64,000 nt of DNA. Source: Microbacterium sp. C5A9 (GTDB taxonomy: Bacteria; Actinomycetota; Actinomycetes; Actinomycetales; Microbacteriaceae). This document shows positions 18,679 through 28,375 of this stretch, in pieces. Every line of letters starts with the position of its first letter. The first letter of the stretch is position 1. The notes under the pieces are model-generated. The model searched no databases, had not been told where the DNA came from, and saw nothing but the letters and a program-made list of their open reading frames with translations. Location: NCBI RefSeq assembly GCF_022627955.1, contig NZ_JABXGD010000002.1, positions 124,001-188,000 of the forward strand. The letters are read 5' to 3'. Position numbers and translations under genes: made by a program.

Positions 18679-19757
<1,079 letters not shown>

Positions 19758-19784
19758 TCTCTACCGACTTCTGAAGGAGACAGG

Positions 19785-20339
19785 ATGCTGAACGCTCTTG
19801 TCACGAACCTCGCAGCAGAGGGAGAAACGCCTAACCCGCTGATCCCCGCGTGGTACGACATCATCTGGTCGGGTCTGTGGTTCCTCGTCATCCTGGTCGT
19901 CGTGTGGAAGGTCGCCCTTCCGAAGTTCACGGCACTGCTCGACAAGCGGTCCGCCGCGATCGAGGGCAACATCGCCAAGGCCGACGAGGCACAGAAGCAG
20001 GCTGAGGCCGCACTCGAGGAGTACACCCGGCAGCTCGCCGAGGCGCGCACCGAGGCCGGCGAGATCCGTGAGGCCGCCCGTGAGGACGGCAAGAAGATCG
20101 TCGCCGAGGCCAAGGACACCGCTTCGAGCGAGGCAGCTCGCATCACGGCGACCGCGCACACGCAGATCGAGGCCGAGCGCCAGACCGCTCTCGTCTCGCT
20201 GCGCAGCGAGGTGGGCTCGCTCGCCATCGACCTCGCCGGTGGCGTGGTCGGCGAGACGCTCTCGGACGATGCTCGCGCGACGGCGGTCGTGGACCGCTTC
20301 CTCGCCGACCTCGAGGCATCCGAGAAGGCGGCTCAGTAA
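19785..20339 (+). CDS. atpF: ATP synthase F0 subunit b
   Basis: The 184-residue protein has a single N-terminal membrane helix (IIWSGLWFLVILVVVWKV, about residues 27-44) and a long charged helix that dimerises as the peripheral stalk. ATG after AGGAGACAGG. The stop overlaps the atpH start by one base (TAATG), giving tight coupling. Confidence 0.96.
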   Translation: MLNALVTNLAAEGETPNPLIPAWYDIIWSGLWFLVILVVVWKVALPKFTALLDKRSAAIEGNIAKADEAQKQAEAALEEYTRQLAEARTEAGEIREAAREDGKKIVAEAKDTASSEAARITATAHTQIEAERQTALVSLRSEVGSLAIDLAGGVVGETLSDDARATAVVDRFLADLEASEKAAQ

Positions 20340-21127
20340 TGGGCAGCGCGACCACTCAGGCACTCGCGGCATCCACTCAGGCGCTTGCCGCAGCGAAGGA
20401 CGTCACTCTCGACTCGGCCAAGGAGCTGTTCGCGGCTGCCAGGACCGTGGCGGAGTCGTCTCAGCTGAGCGGCGCGCTCACCGATCCCTCGGCTCCGGCC
20501 GAGGCGCGACAGAACGTCGTGTCGGCGGTCTTCGGCGGATTCTCTCCGGACGTGCAGAACGTCCTGAAGACCGTCGTGACCCAGCGCTGGTCCTCCTCGT
20601 CGCAACTCGTCGACGGTATCGAGGAGCTCGCCATCCGTGCCGCGGCGATCGCCGCTCCCCAGGCCGACATCGGGGGAGAGCTGTTCGGCTTCTCCCGGGT
20701 CATCGCCGCGAACGCGGATCTCGAGCTCGCGCTCGGAACCCGCCTCGGAGGAGAGGACGCGAAGGGAGCTCTCGTCGAGAGGCTTCTGGCCGGGGGCGTC
20801 AGCGACGCCGCCGCGCTGATCGTCTCGTCGCTGGTCCGCCAGCCGCGAGAGCGCCGCATCCGGCAGATGCTCTCGCGGGCGACCCGCATCGTCGCGAACC
20901 AGGGCGATCGGGTGGTGGCGACGGTGCACACCGCGAAGCCGCTCACCGACGCCCAGCGCACCCGCCTGAGCGCCGCACTCTCGCGCCGCTACGACGGCAA
21001 CGTATCCCTCAACGAGGTCTTCGACCCCGCCGTCGTCGGAGGCCTGCGCGTGCAGATCGCCGATGACGTCATCGACGGCAGCATCTCCGCTCGACTCGCC
21101 GACCTTCGCCAGAAGCTCGCGGGCTAA
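20339..21127 (+). CDS. atpH: ATP synthase F1 subunit delta
   Basis: The 262-residue product joins F1 to the peripheral stalk. It has an N-terminal helical part and the conserved C-terminal segment [21 protein letters not shown] followed by [20 protein letters not shown], diagnostic of OSCP/delta. It is longer than the E. coli delta (about 177 residues), as is usual in actinobacteria, but it is not the mycobacterial b-delta fusion because a separate atpF is present. Confidence 0.95.
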   Translation: MGSATTQALAASTQALAAAKDVTLDSAKELFAAARTVAESSQLSGALTDPSAPAEARQNVVSAVFGGFSPDVQNVLKTVVTQRWSSSSQLVDGIEELAIRAAAIAAPQADIGGELFGFSRVIAANADLELALGTRLGGEDAKGALVERLLAGGVSDAAALIVSSLVRQPRERRIRQMLSRATRIVANQGDRVVATVHTAKPLTDAQRTRLSAALSRRYDGNVSLNEVFDPAVVGGLRVQIADDVIDGSISARLADLRQKLAG

Positions 21128-21174
21128 CACGACTTCGCGCGGGGAACCGCGCACCCAGATACAAAGGGAAGACA

Positions 21175-22815
21175 ATGGCAGAACTATCGATCAGCCCCGA
21201 CGTCATCCGTGACGCGCTGAAGGACTTCGCCGCCGCCTACGAGCCCACCGGGGCAGCGGCGACCGAGGTCGGCACCGTCATCGACGCAGCGGATGGAATC
21301 GCACACGTCGAGGGCCTGCCCGGCGTCATGGCCAACGAGCTCGTGGCCTTCGCGAACGGCACCAAGGGCCTCGCGCTGAGCCTCGACCAGGACCAGATCG
21401 GTGTGGTCGTCCTCGGCGACTTCACCGGTGTCGAAGCAGGACAGGAGGTCACCCGTACGGGTGAGGTCCTCTCCGTGCCCGTGGGTGACGGCTACCTGGG
21501 TCGCGTCGTCGACCCGCTCGGGAACCCGATCGACGGCCTCGGCTCGATCGCCACCGAGGGCTCGCGTGAGCTCGAGCTGCAGGCGCCCGGCGTCATGCAG
21601 CGCAAGTCGGTGCACGAGCCGATGCAGACCGGCATCAAGGCGATCGACGCCATGATCCCCGTCGGACGCGGCCAGCGTCAGCTGATCATCGGCGACCGCC
21701 AGACCGGCAAGACCGCGATCGCGATCGACACGATCATCAACCAGAAGGACAACTGGGAGTCGGGCGACGTCAACAAGCAGGTGCGCTGCATCTACGTCGC
21801 GATCGGCCAGAAGGGCTCGACCATCGCCTCGGTGAAGGGCGCGCTCGAAGAGGCCGGTGCCCTGGAGTACACCACGATCGTGGCAGCTCCGGCCTCCGAC
21901 CCCGCCGGCTTCAAGTACCTGGCTCCGTACACCGGTTCGGCCATCGGCCAGCACTGGATGTACAGCGGCAAGCACGTCCTGATCATCTTCGACGACCTGT
22001 CGAAGCAGGCTGAGGCCTACCGTGCCGTGTCGCTGCTGCTGCGTCGTCCGCCGGGCCGCGAGGCATACCCGGGTGACGTCTTCTACCTGCACTCCCGTCT
22101 GCTGGAGCGTTGCGCGAAGCTGTCCGACGAGCTCGGCGCCGGTTCCATGACGGGTCTCCCGATCATCGAGACCAAGGCCAACGATGTCTCGGCGTACATC
22201 CCGACCAACGTGATCTCGATCACCGACGGCCAGATCTTCCTGCAGTCCGACCTCTTCAACGCCAACCAGCGTCCGGCGGTCGACGTGGGTATCTCGGTCT
22301 CGCGAGTCGGTGGAGACGCTCAGGTCAAGTCGATCAAGAAGGTCTCGGGAACGCTCAAGCTCGAACTCGCTCAGTACCGCTCGCTCGAGGCCTTCGCGAT
22401 GTTCGCGTCCGACCTCGACCAGGCGTCGCGTCGTCAGCTCTCCCGTGGTGCGCGTCTGACCGAGCTGCTCAAGCAGCCGCAGTACTCGCCGTACCCCGTC
22501 GAGGAGCAGGTCGTCTCGATCTGGGCCGGAACCAAGGGCAAGCTCGACACGATCGAGGTCTCGGACGTCCTCCGCTTCGAGCGCGAGCTCCTGGACTACC
22601 TTCGTCGCAACACCACGGTGCTCGACACCCTGCGCGAGACCAACGTCCTCGATGACGACACGGTCGCAGAGCTCGAGAAGCACACGGACGCTTTCCTCCT
22701 GGAGTTCCAGGGTGGCAAGGGGCAGGCCATCGGCGCTCCCGGCCACGAGGAGCACGGTGCGGCCGAGGCCGACGACGTCAACCAGGAGAAGATCGTCAAG
22801 GGTCGTCGCGCGTAA
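21175..22815 (+). CDS. atpA: ATP synthase F1 subunit alpha
   Basis: The 546-residue non-catalytic nucleotide-binding subunit carries the P-loop GDRQTGKTA, the DELSD-like segment [15 protein letters not shown], and the alpha signature [24 protein letters not shown]. The C-terminal tail after about residue 510 is charged and extended ([17 protein letters not shown]), as often seen in actinobacterial alpha subunits. The ATG follows AAAGGGAAGACA. Confidence 0.98.
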   Translation: MAELSISPDVIRDALKDFAAAYEPTGAAATEVGTVIDAADGIAHVEGLPGVMANELVAFANGTKGLALSLDQDQIGVVVLGDFTGVEAGQEVTRTGEVLSVPVGDGYLGRVVDPLGNPIDGLGSIATEGSRELELQAPGVMQRKSVHEPMQTGIKAIDAMIPVGRGQRQLIIGDRQTGKTAIAIDTIINQKDNWESGDVNKQVRCIYVAIGQKGSTIASVKGALEEAGALEYTTIVAAPASDPAGFKYLAPYTGSAIGQHWMYSGKHVLIIFDDLSKQAEAYRAVSLLLRRPPGREAYPGDVFYLHSRLLERCAKLSDELGAGSMTGLPIIETKANDVSAYIPTNVISITDGQIFLQSDLFNANQRPAVDVGISVSRVGGDAQVKSIKKVSGTLKLELAQYRSLEAFAMFASDLDQASRRQLSRGARLTELLKQPQYSPYPVEEQVVSIWAGTKGKLDTIEVSDVLRFERELLDYLRRNTTVLDTLRETNVLDDDTVAELEKHTDAFLLEFQGGKGQAIGAPGHEEHGAAEADDVNQEKIVKGRRA

Positions 22816-22835
22816 TCGCGTGAGGAACTGATTTC

Positions 22836-23735
22836 ATGGGCGCTCAACTCAGGGTCTACAAGCAGAAGATCTCTTCTGCTCAGACGACCAAGAAGATCAC
22901 GAAGGCGATGGAACTCATCGCGGCTTCGCGCATCCAGAAGGCGATGGCACGCGTCAAGGCGTCCAGTCCCTTCGCGCGTGCCGTGACGAGGGCCGTGTCC
23001 GCCGTCGCGACGCACTCGAACGTCGACCACCCGCTCACCCGCGAGCCCGAGACGATCCGCCGTTCCGCGGTCGTGATCTTCTCGTCGGACCGCGGTCTGG
23101 CCGGAGCCTTCAACTCGCAGATCCTCCGTGAGGGTCTCGAGGTGGCGGAGCTCCTGCGCAGTCAGGGCAAGGAGCCGGTGTTCTACCTCGTCGGTCGCAA
23201 GGCCGTCGGCTACTTCCAGTTCCGTCGCATCGCGGCGGCTGCGGAGTGGACCGGCGACACCGACACCCCGTCGTTCCACACGGCCGAGGAGATCTCGGCC
23301 ACGCTGCTCGAGGACTTCTCGCGCGGTGCCGACGAGGGTGGCGTCGACGAGATCCACCTCGTGTACAACCGCTTCGTCAGCATGATGACGCAGTCGCCGG
23401 AATCCGTGCGCCTGCTCCCGCTGGAGATCGCGGAAGCCGATGACTCCGAAGCAGGTAGCGCCGTCTACCCGCTGTACGAGTTCGAGCCGGATGCCGAGAC
23501 AGTCCTCGACGCGATCCTGCCGGTGTACATCCAGAGCCGCGTCTTCAACGCTCTCCTGCAGTCGTCCGCCGCCAAGCAGGCTGCGACGCAGAAGGCGATG
23601 AAGTCGGCCAGCGACAACGCCGACAAGCTCATCACCGACTACACCCGCCTGCGCAACAACGCGCGTCAGGCGGAGATCACGCAGCAGATCGCGGAGATCG
23701 TCGGCGGCGCCGACGCACTCTCGTCGAGCAAATAG
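22836..23735 (+). CDS. atpG: ATP synthase F1 subunit gamma
   Basis: The 299-residue central shaft subunit starts with [33 protein letters not shown], the conserved N-terminal coiled-coil helix. It ends with the matching helix [41 protein letters not shown], the gamma signature. The central Rossmann-like part includes [13 protein letters not shown]. It begins 20 nt after atpA. Confidence 0.97.
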   Translation: MGAQLRVYKQKISSAQTTKKITKAMELIAASRIQKAMARVKASSPFARAVTRAVSAVATHSNVDHPLTREPETIRRSAVVIFSSDRGLAGAFNSQILREGLEVAELLRSQGKEPVFYLVGRKAVGYFQFRRIAAAAEWTGDTDTPSFHTAEEISATLLEDFSRGADEGGVDEIHLVYNRFVSMMTQSPESVRLLPLEIAEADDSEAGSAVYPLYEFEPDAETVLDAILPVYIQSRVFNALLQSSAAKQAATQKAMKSASDNADKLITDYTRLRNNARQAEITQQIAEIVGGADALSSSK

Positions 23736-25211
<1,476 letters not shown>

Positions 25212-25213
25212 CC

Positions 25214-25474
25214 ATGGCGCTGCATGTCAGCCTCGTCTCCGCGGATGCGGAGGTCTGGACGGGAGAGGCGAGCCTTGTGGTCGCCAAGACCGTCGAGGGT
25301 GAGATCGGTTTCATGACCGGCCACGAGCCCGTCCTGGCGATCCTCGCCCAGGGAGAGGTCCGCATCACGCAGACGGATGGCACCAAGGTGCTCGCCAACG
25401 CACAGGACGGATTCCTCTCCATGGAGAGCGACGTTCTGACGATCGTGGCAGGCAACGCGGCTCTCATCGCCTGA
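25214..25474 (+). CDS. atpC: ATP synthase F1 subunit epsilon, short form
   Basis: The 86-residue product holds the N-terminal beta-sandwich (LHVSLVSADAEVWTGEASLVVAKT, GEIGFMTGHEPVLAIL, GFLSMESDVLTIVAG) but stops at its end. The C-terminal helical domain of typical 120-140-residue epsilon subunits, which inhibits ATP hydrolysis, is absent. The frame ends in a clean TGA with no leftover coding beyond it, so this looks like a natural short form rather than a recent truncation. The ATG at 25214 is two bases after the atpD stop. Confidence 0.93.
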   Translation: MALHVSLVSADAEVWTGEASLVVAKTVEGEIGFMTGHEPVLAILAQGEVRITQTDGTKVLANAQDGFLSMESDVLTIVAGNAALIA

Positions 25475-25488
25475 GCAGTTCAGTTCAT

Positions 25489-25530
25489 CGCGTCCGCCTC
25501 GACATCCTCCCGGGTGTCGAGGCGGACGCG
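25489..25530 (+). terminator. terminator of the atp operon
   Basis: Perfect 16-bp arms, cgcgtccgcctcgaca (25489-25504) and tgtcgaggcggacgcg (25515-25530), with a 10-nt loop, begin 14 nt after the atpC stop and are followed by TCTGTAT. This is among the longest perfect stems in the window. Confidence 0.85.
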
Positions 25531-25549
25531 TCTGTATGACCGAGGTTCC

Positions 25550-26296
25550 ATGAAGATTCTGCTCCCGCCCTCCGAGACCAAGCGCCCGGGCGGCGCTGGT
25601 GCCCCTCTCGAGCTGGAAGCGCTCTCTCTCCCCGGCTTGCTCAACGAGCGTCAGGCTGTGGTGGATGCCCTCATCGAGCTCGCCGCTGACGAGGAGGCCT
25701 CACGCCGCGTGCTCAAACTGAGTGCCAAGCAGGCCGGTGATGTCGCGCACAATCGCGCCCTCGCCGTCTCTGCCACGATGCCGGCGGTCGATCGCTACAC
25801 AGGCGTTCTCTATGACGCTCTCGATGCCGCGACGCTGTCGCTCGCTTCGCGCCGGTGGCTCTCGAACCATGTCTGGATTCATTCGGCCCCCTTCGGTCCG
25901 ATCGGGGCGCTCGACCCGATCCCGACGTACCGTCTCGCGGCGGGTGTCTCGCTGCCGGGCGTTCAGGCGCTCCGCAGGCACTGGTCCGGCGCGACGAGCG
26001 CTGCGATCGCTGCCGAGGAACCAGACTTCGTGCTCGATCTGCGCAGCGAGGCTTATGTCGCCCTCGGACCCGTCCCGACGTCCGTCCCCTCCGCTTATGT
26101 GCGGGTCGTGACCGAGCACGGGCGTGCGCTCAACCACTTCAACAAGAAGTCCAAGGGGCTGCTCGTTCGGGCGCTCGCGGAGGACCACCCGCGGATCCGC
26201 TCCCGAGGTGCGCTTCTGAGCTGGGCGCACGAGCGGGGAGTCGTGCTGAGGGATTCCGCCGACGACTCCGTGTGGGAGCTCGTCGTCTCCGAGTGA
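25550..26296 (+). CDS. yaaA: YaaA family peroxide-stress protein
   Basis: The 248-residue protein starts MKILLPPSETKRPGG, the hallmark N-terminus of the YaaA/DUF328 family. It also has YTGVLYDALDAATLSLASRRW, RRHWSGATSAAIA and the C-terminal NHFNKKSKGLLVRAL. In E. coli YaaA lowers free iron and DNA damage during peroxide stress. The ATG at 25550 is chosen by family N-terminus over the in-frame start at 25514, which lies in the atp terminator. It is a single gene following the atp operon. Confidence 0.9.
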   Translation: MKILLPPSETKRPGGAGAPLELEALSLPGLLNERQAVVDALIELAADEEASRRVLKLSAKQAGDVAHNRALAVSATMPAVDRYTGVLYDALDAATLSLASRRWLSNHVWIHSAPFGPIGALDPIPTYRLAAGVSLPGVQALRRHWSGATSAAIAAEEPDFVLDLRSEAYVALGPVPTSVPSAYVRVVTEHGRALNHFNKKSKGLLVRALAEDHPRIRSRGALLSWAHERGVVLRDSADDSVWELVVSE

Positions 26297-26360
26297 CGGT
26301 GCTCGCCGCGCGAGTGTCCGCCCGCGGCATGGGTCGTTGCTCGTCATATCGGCGCACCGC

Positions 26361-26366
26361 TATGGT
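26361..26366 (+). promoter_or_regulatory. -10 element for DUF5684-like gene
   Basis: TATGGT predicts a start near 26373 and a leader of about 40 nt with a GGAGGGG ribosome site. Confidence 0.4.
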
Positions 26367-26414
26367 GGGTGACGCGGCGCGCACGGCGCCGCTCCATCGG
26401 ATCCGGAGGGGATC

Positions 26415-27245
26415 ATGTACGACGATTACTACGGTTACGGCGGGCTCTCGGGCGGCGCTCTGGTCGCCCTGATTCTGCTTTATACGGTCTTGCCTCTGGC
26501 CATCTACGCGATCTACTCATGGTTCTACATGAAGATCTTCGAGAAGGCAGGCGTGCAGGGCAAGTGGCGCGCGTGGGTGCCCGTGTACAGCTCGATGATC
26601 TTCTACAAGCTCGGTGACCTCAGCCCCTGGCTGCTGCTCTACGTTCTCGGCGGTTCTCTGGTCGGTGCGATCATCCCGTTCCTCGGCTGGTTCCTGATCC
26701 TCCCGATCGTCGCGATCGCCGCCAGGATCCTCGACCTGATCGCGGCGTGGCGCGTCGGACTGAAGCTCCAGAAGGACGCCGTCTGGGTGATCCTCTACTT
26801 CTTCCTGCCGGTCGTCTGGCTCGGCATCAACGCCTTCGACAAGTCCCGGTGGAACCCGAACATCGCGCCGGCGTCGTGGTCGGCGAACAAGCTGCTCGCC
26901 GACACCACCGTGTGGCAGGGTGTTCCCGTGCAGCCGCGTCCTGCAGCTCCTCAGGGCTACGGTGCGCCTCAGGGCTATGGTGCTCCCCAGGGGTATGCAC
27001 CCCCGGCTCCGCAGGGATACGCTCCGCCGGCCCAGCCGGGCTACGCGCCTCCCGCAGGCCCCGCGGCTCCGCAGGGCCCCGGTGTCCCACCGGCAGCCCC
27101 CTCGGCGCCTCCGGCCGGGCCGCAGGTCCCGCCGGCTCCACCGGCACCTCCGTCGGCACCGCCGGCTGCTCCACCGGCACCTCCGTCGGCGCCGCCGGCT
27201 GCTCCGCCCGCGCCTCCGACGGACCCGACTCAGCCTCCCGCCTGA
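26415..27245 (+). CDS. DUF5684-like membrane protein with Pro-rich repeat tail
   Basis: The 276-residue protein has about four membrane segments in residues 14-150, with conserved-looking KAGVQGKWRAWVPVYSSMIF and RILDLIAAWRVGLKLQKDAVWVI, matching the DUF5684 group. From about residue 170 it becomes low-complexity: GYGAPQ/GYAPP repeats, then PPAPPSAPPAA units, about 100 residues in all. Family function is unknown; some members sit near signal peptidases or secreted proteins. The tail is probably exposed and may bind a partner or the cell wall. The gene stands alone between its own -10 and a strong terminator. Confidence 0.65.
   Translation: MYDDYYGYGGLSGGALVALILLYTVLPLAIYAIYSWFYMKIFEKAGVQGKWRAWVPVYSSMIFYKLGDLSPWLLLYVLGGSLVGAIIPFLGWFLILPIVAIAARILDLIAAWRVGLKLQKDAVWVILYFFLPVVWLGINAFDKSRWNPNIAPASWSANKLLADTTVWQGVPVQPRPAAPQGYGAPQGYGAPQGYAPPAPQGYAPPAQPGYAPPAGPAAPQGPGVPPAAPSAPPAGPQVPPAPPAPPSAPPAAPPAPPSAPPAAPPAPPTDPTQPPA
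27138..27203 (+). repeat. 33-bp tandem repeat coding Pro/Ala units
   Basis: Two adjacent 33-bp copies (27138-27170 and 27171-27203) differ at one base and encode the 11-residue unit PPAPPSAPPAA. The near-identity points to a recent slippage or duplication and to possible copy-number variation between strains. Confidence 0.8.
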
Positions 27246-27252
27246 TTTTCGA

Positions 27253-27286
27253 CACAGAGCCCCCGACCTCGGTCGGGGGCTCTGTG
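27253..27286 (+). terminator. terminator after DUF5684-like gene
   Basis: Perfect 16-nt arms, cacagagcccccgacc (27253-27268) and ggtcgggggctctgtg (27271-27286), start 7 nt after the stop. With only 2 nt between the arms, the innermost pairs must open to form the loop. Confidence 0.8.
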
Positions 27287-27333
27287 CGTGCGTCGATCCG
27301 GTGGAGAAGTGCGACGAGAGTGGCCGAAGGCGA

Positions 27334-27339
27334 TAGCGT
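27334..27339 (+). promoter_or_regulatory. -10 element followed by an ATG at leaderless spacing
   Basis: TAGCGT is followed by 6 nt and an ATG at 27346, the same geometry as at rseP-like and other genes here. Confidence 0.4.
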
Positions 27340-27345
27340 GGGTGC

Positions 27346-27528
27346 ATGGTCACCTCGCAGCGCCGTGACGGCGCACCCGGTCTGCCCGCGTCGGCCACAG
27401 GTTCGAGGCGCTCTCACCCCGTCGACGGGACCGGTCACAGCAGAACCGCGACGTCGGCTGCTCTGCCGATGACTGGGTATGCTGGGGCCGCCCGGTTCGA
27501 GGGCGATTCGGAGGCGACGCGTGTCTGA
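27346..27528 (+). CDS. possible small leaderless ORF upstream of PP2C
   Basis: A 60-residue frame (starts MVTSQRRDGAPGLP) begins at the predicted transcript start and overlaps the first bases of the phosphatase gene in another frame. It is Arg/Ser/Thr/Ala-rich with no recognisable domain, and codon use gives no firm support. A second -10 (TATGCT at 27478-27483) may serve the phosphatase independently. It may be a small upstream peptide or chance. Confidence 0.25.
   Translation: MVTSQRRDGAPGLPASATGSRRSHPVDGTGHSRTATSAALPMTGYAGAARFEGDSEATRV
27478..27483 (+). promoter_or_regulatory. -10 element for PP2C gene
   Basis: TATGCT predicts a start near 27490 and a leader of about 30 nt containing GGAGG before the GTG at 27521. 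Confidence 0.4.
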
Positions 27529-28318
27529 GACGACGACGAAGACCCACAGCATCACAGTGTCTCAGAGCGCACTGACGGTGTCCTGGGCCGGGGTGACCGA
27601 CGTGGGTCGCCGCCGCGAGACGAATCAGGACGCATACCTCGCCGCGTATCCGCTGTTCATCGTCGCCGATGGGATGGGCGGGCACGCCGGAGGCGAGATC
27701 GCGAGTTCCAGCACGGTGAAGCGGCTCGAGGCGGTCGCCGCTGCAGGTAACGTCGAGCGCGCCTCGATCGAGGGAGCCCTCGAGCTCGCCGTCGCCGACA
27801 TCGCAGACCATCCGGAGACCACCGACGAAGGCACGGGCACCACCCTCACCGGGATCTTCCTCGAGTTCTCCGACGGAGAGCCGCACTGGGTCTCGCTCAA
27901 CATCGGTGATTCACGGGTGTATCTGCTTCGTGATGATCGACTCGTCCAGGTGACGACCGATCATTCCGTCGTGCAGGAGCTCATCGCCTCGGGCAAGATC
28001 AGCCCCGAGGAGGCCGAGGGGCACCCGTACAGCAATGTCATCACCCGTGCTGTCGGAGCCAGCGAGCTCACTGCCCCCGACTACATGGCGCTCGATCTCC
28101 GGGCAGGCGACCGATTCGTGATCTGCTCCGACGGCCTCACGAAGGAGCTCACCGACTACGGCATCCAGCACTTCCTGCGGGAGAACGCCGATCCGGCCGA
28201 TGCGGTCGACGCGATGCTGGCTGCCGCCCTCGAGAACGGCGGGCGCGACAATGTGACCCTCGTGATCGTGCAGGTCGCTGAGGAATCCTCCTCCACATCG
28301 GACGACGAAGAGGCTTAA
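27521..28318 (+). CDS. PP2C-family protein serine/threonine phosphatase
   Basis: The 265-residue protein has the PP2C/PPM metal-binding motifs: VTDVGRRRETNQDA near the N-terminus, FIVADGMGGHAGGEIAS, the GTGTTLTGIFL strand, VSLNIGDSRVYLLRDD, and ICSDGLTKEL with a C-terminal GGRDNVTLVIVQV. These bind two Mn/Mg ions. It reverses Ser/Thr-kinase or FHA-linked phosphorylation, as PstP does. The usual neighbours of PstP (PknA/B, FHA proteins, FtsW/PBP) are absent. The next gene is an EccC-like ATPase. GTG at 27521 has GGAGG upstream. Confidence 0.92.
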   Translation: MSETTTKTHSITVSQSALTVSWAGVTDVGRRRETNQDAYLAAYPLFIVADGMGGHAGGEIASSSTVKRLEAVAAAGNVERASIEGALELAVADIADHPETTDEGTGTTLTGIFLEFSDGEPHWVSLNIGDSRVYLLRDDRLVQVTTDHSVVQELIASGKISPEEAEGHPYSNVITRAVGASELTAPDYMALDLRAGDRFVICSDGLTKELTDYGIQHFLRENADPADAVDAMLAAALENGGRDNVTLVIVQVAEESSSTSDDEEA

Positions 28319-28375
28319 GGCTTCAGAAGCTGTGGACGCGTGCCGCGCGCTCCCGCGGTGCTGTCCACTGGGAGC

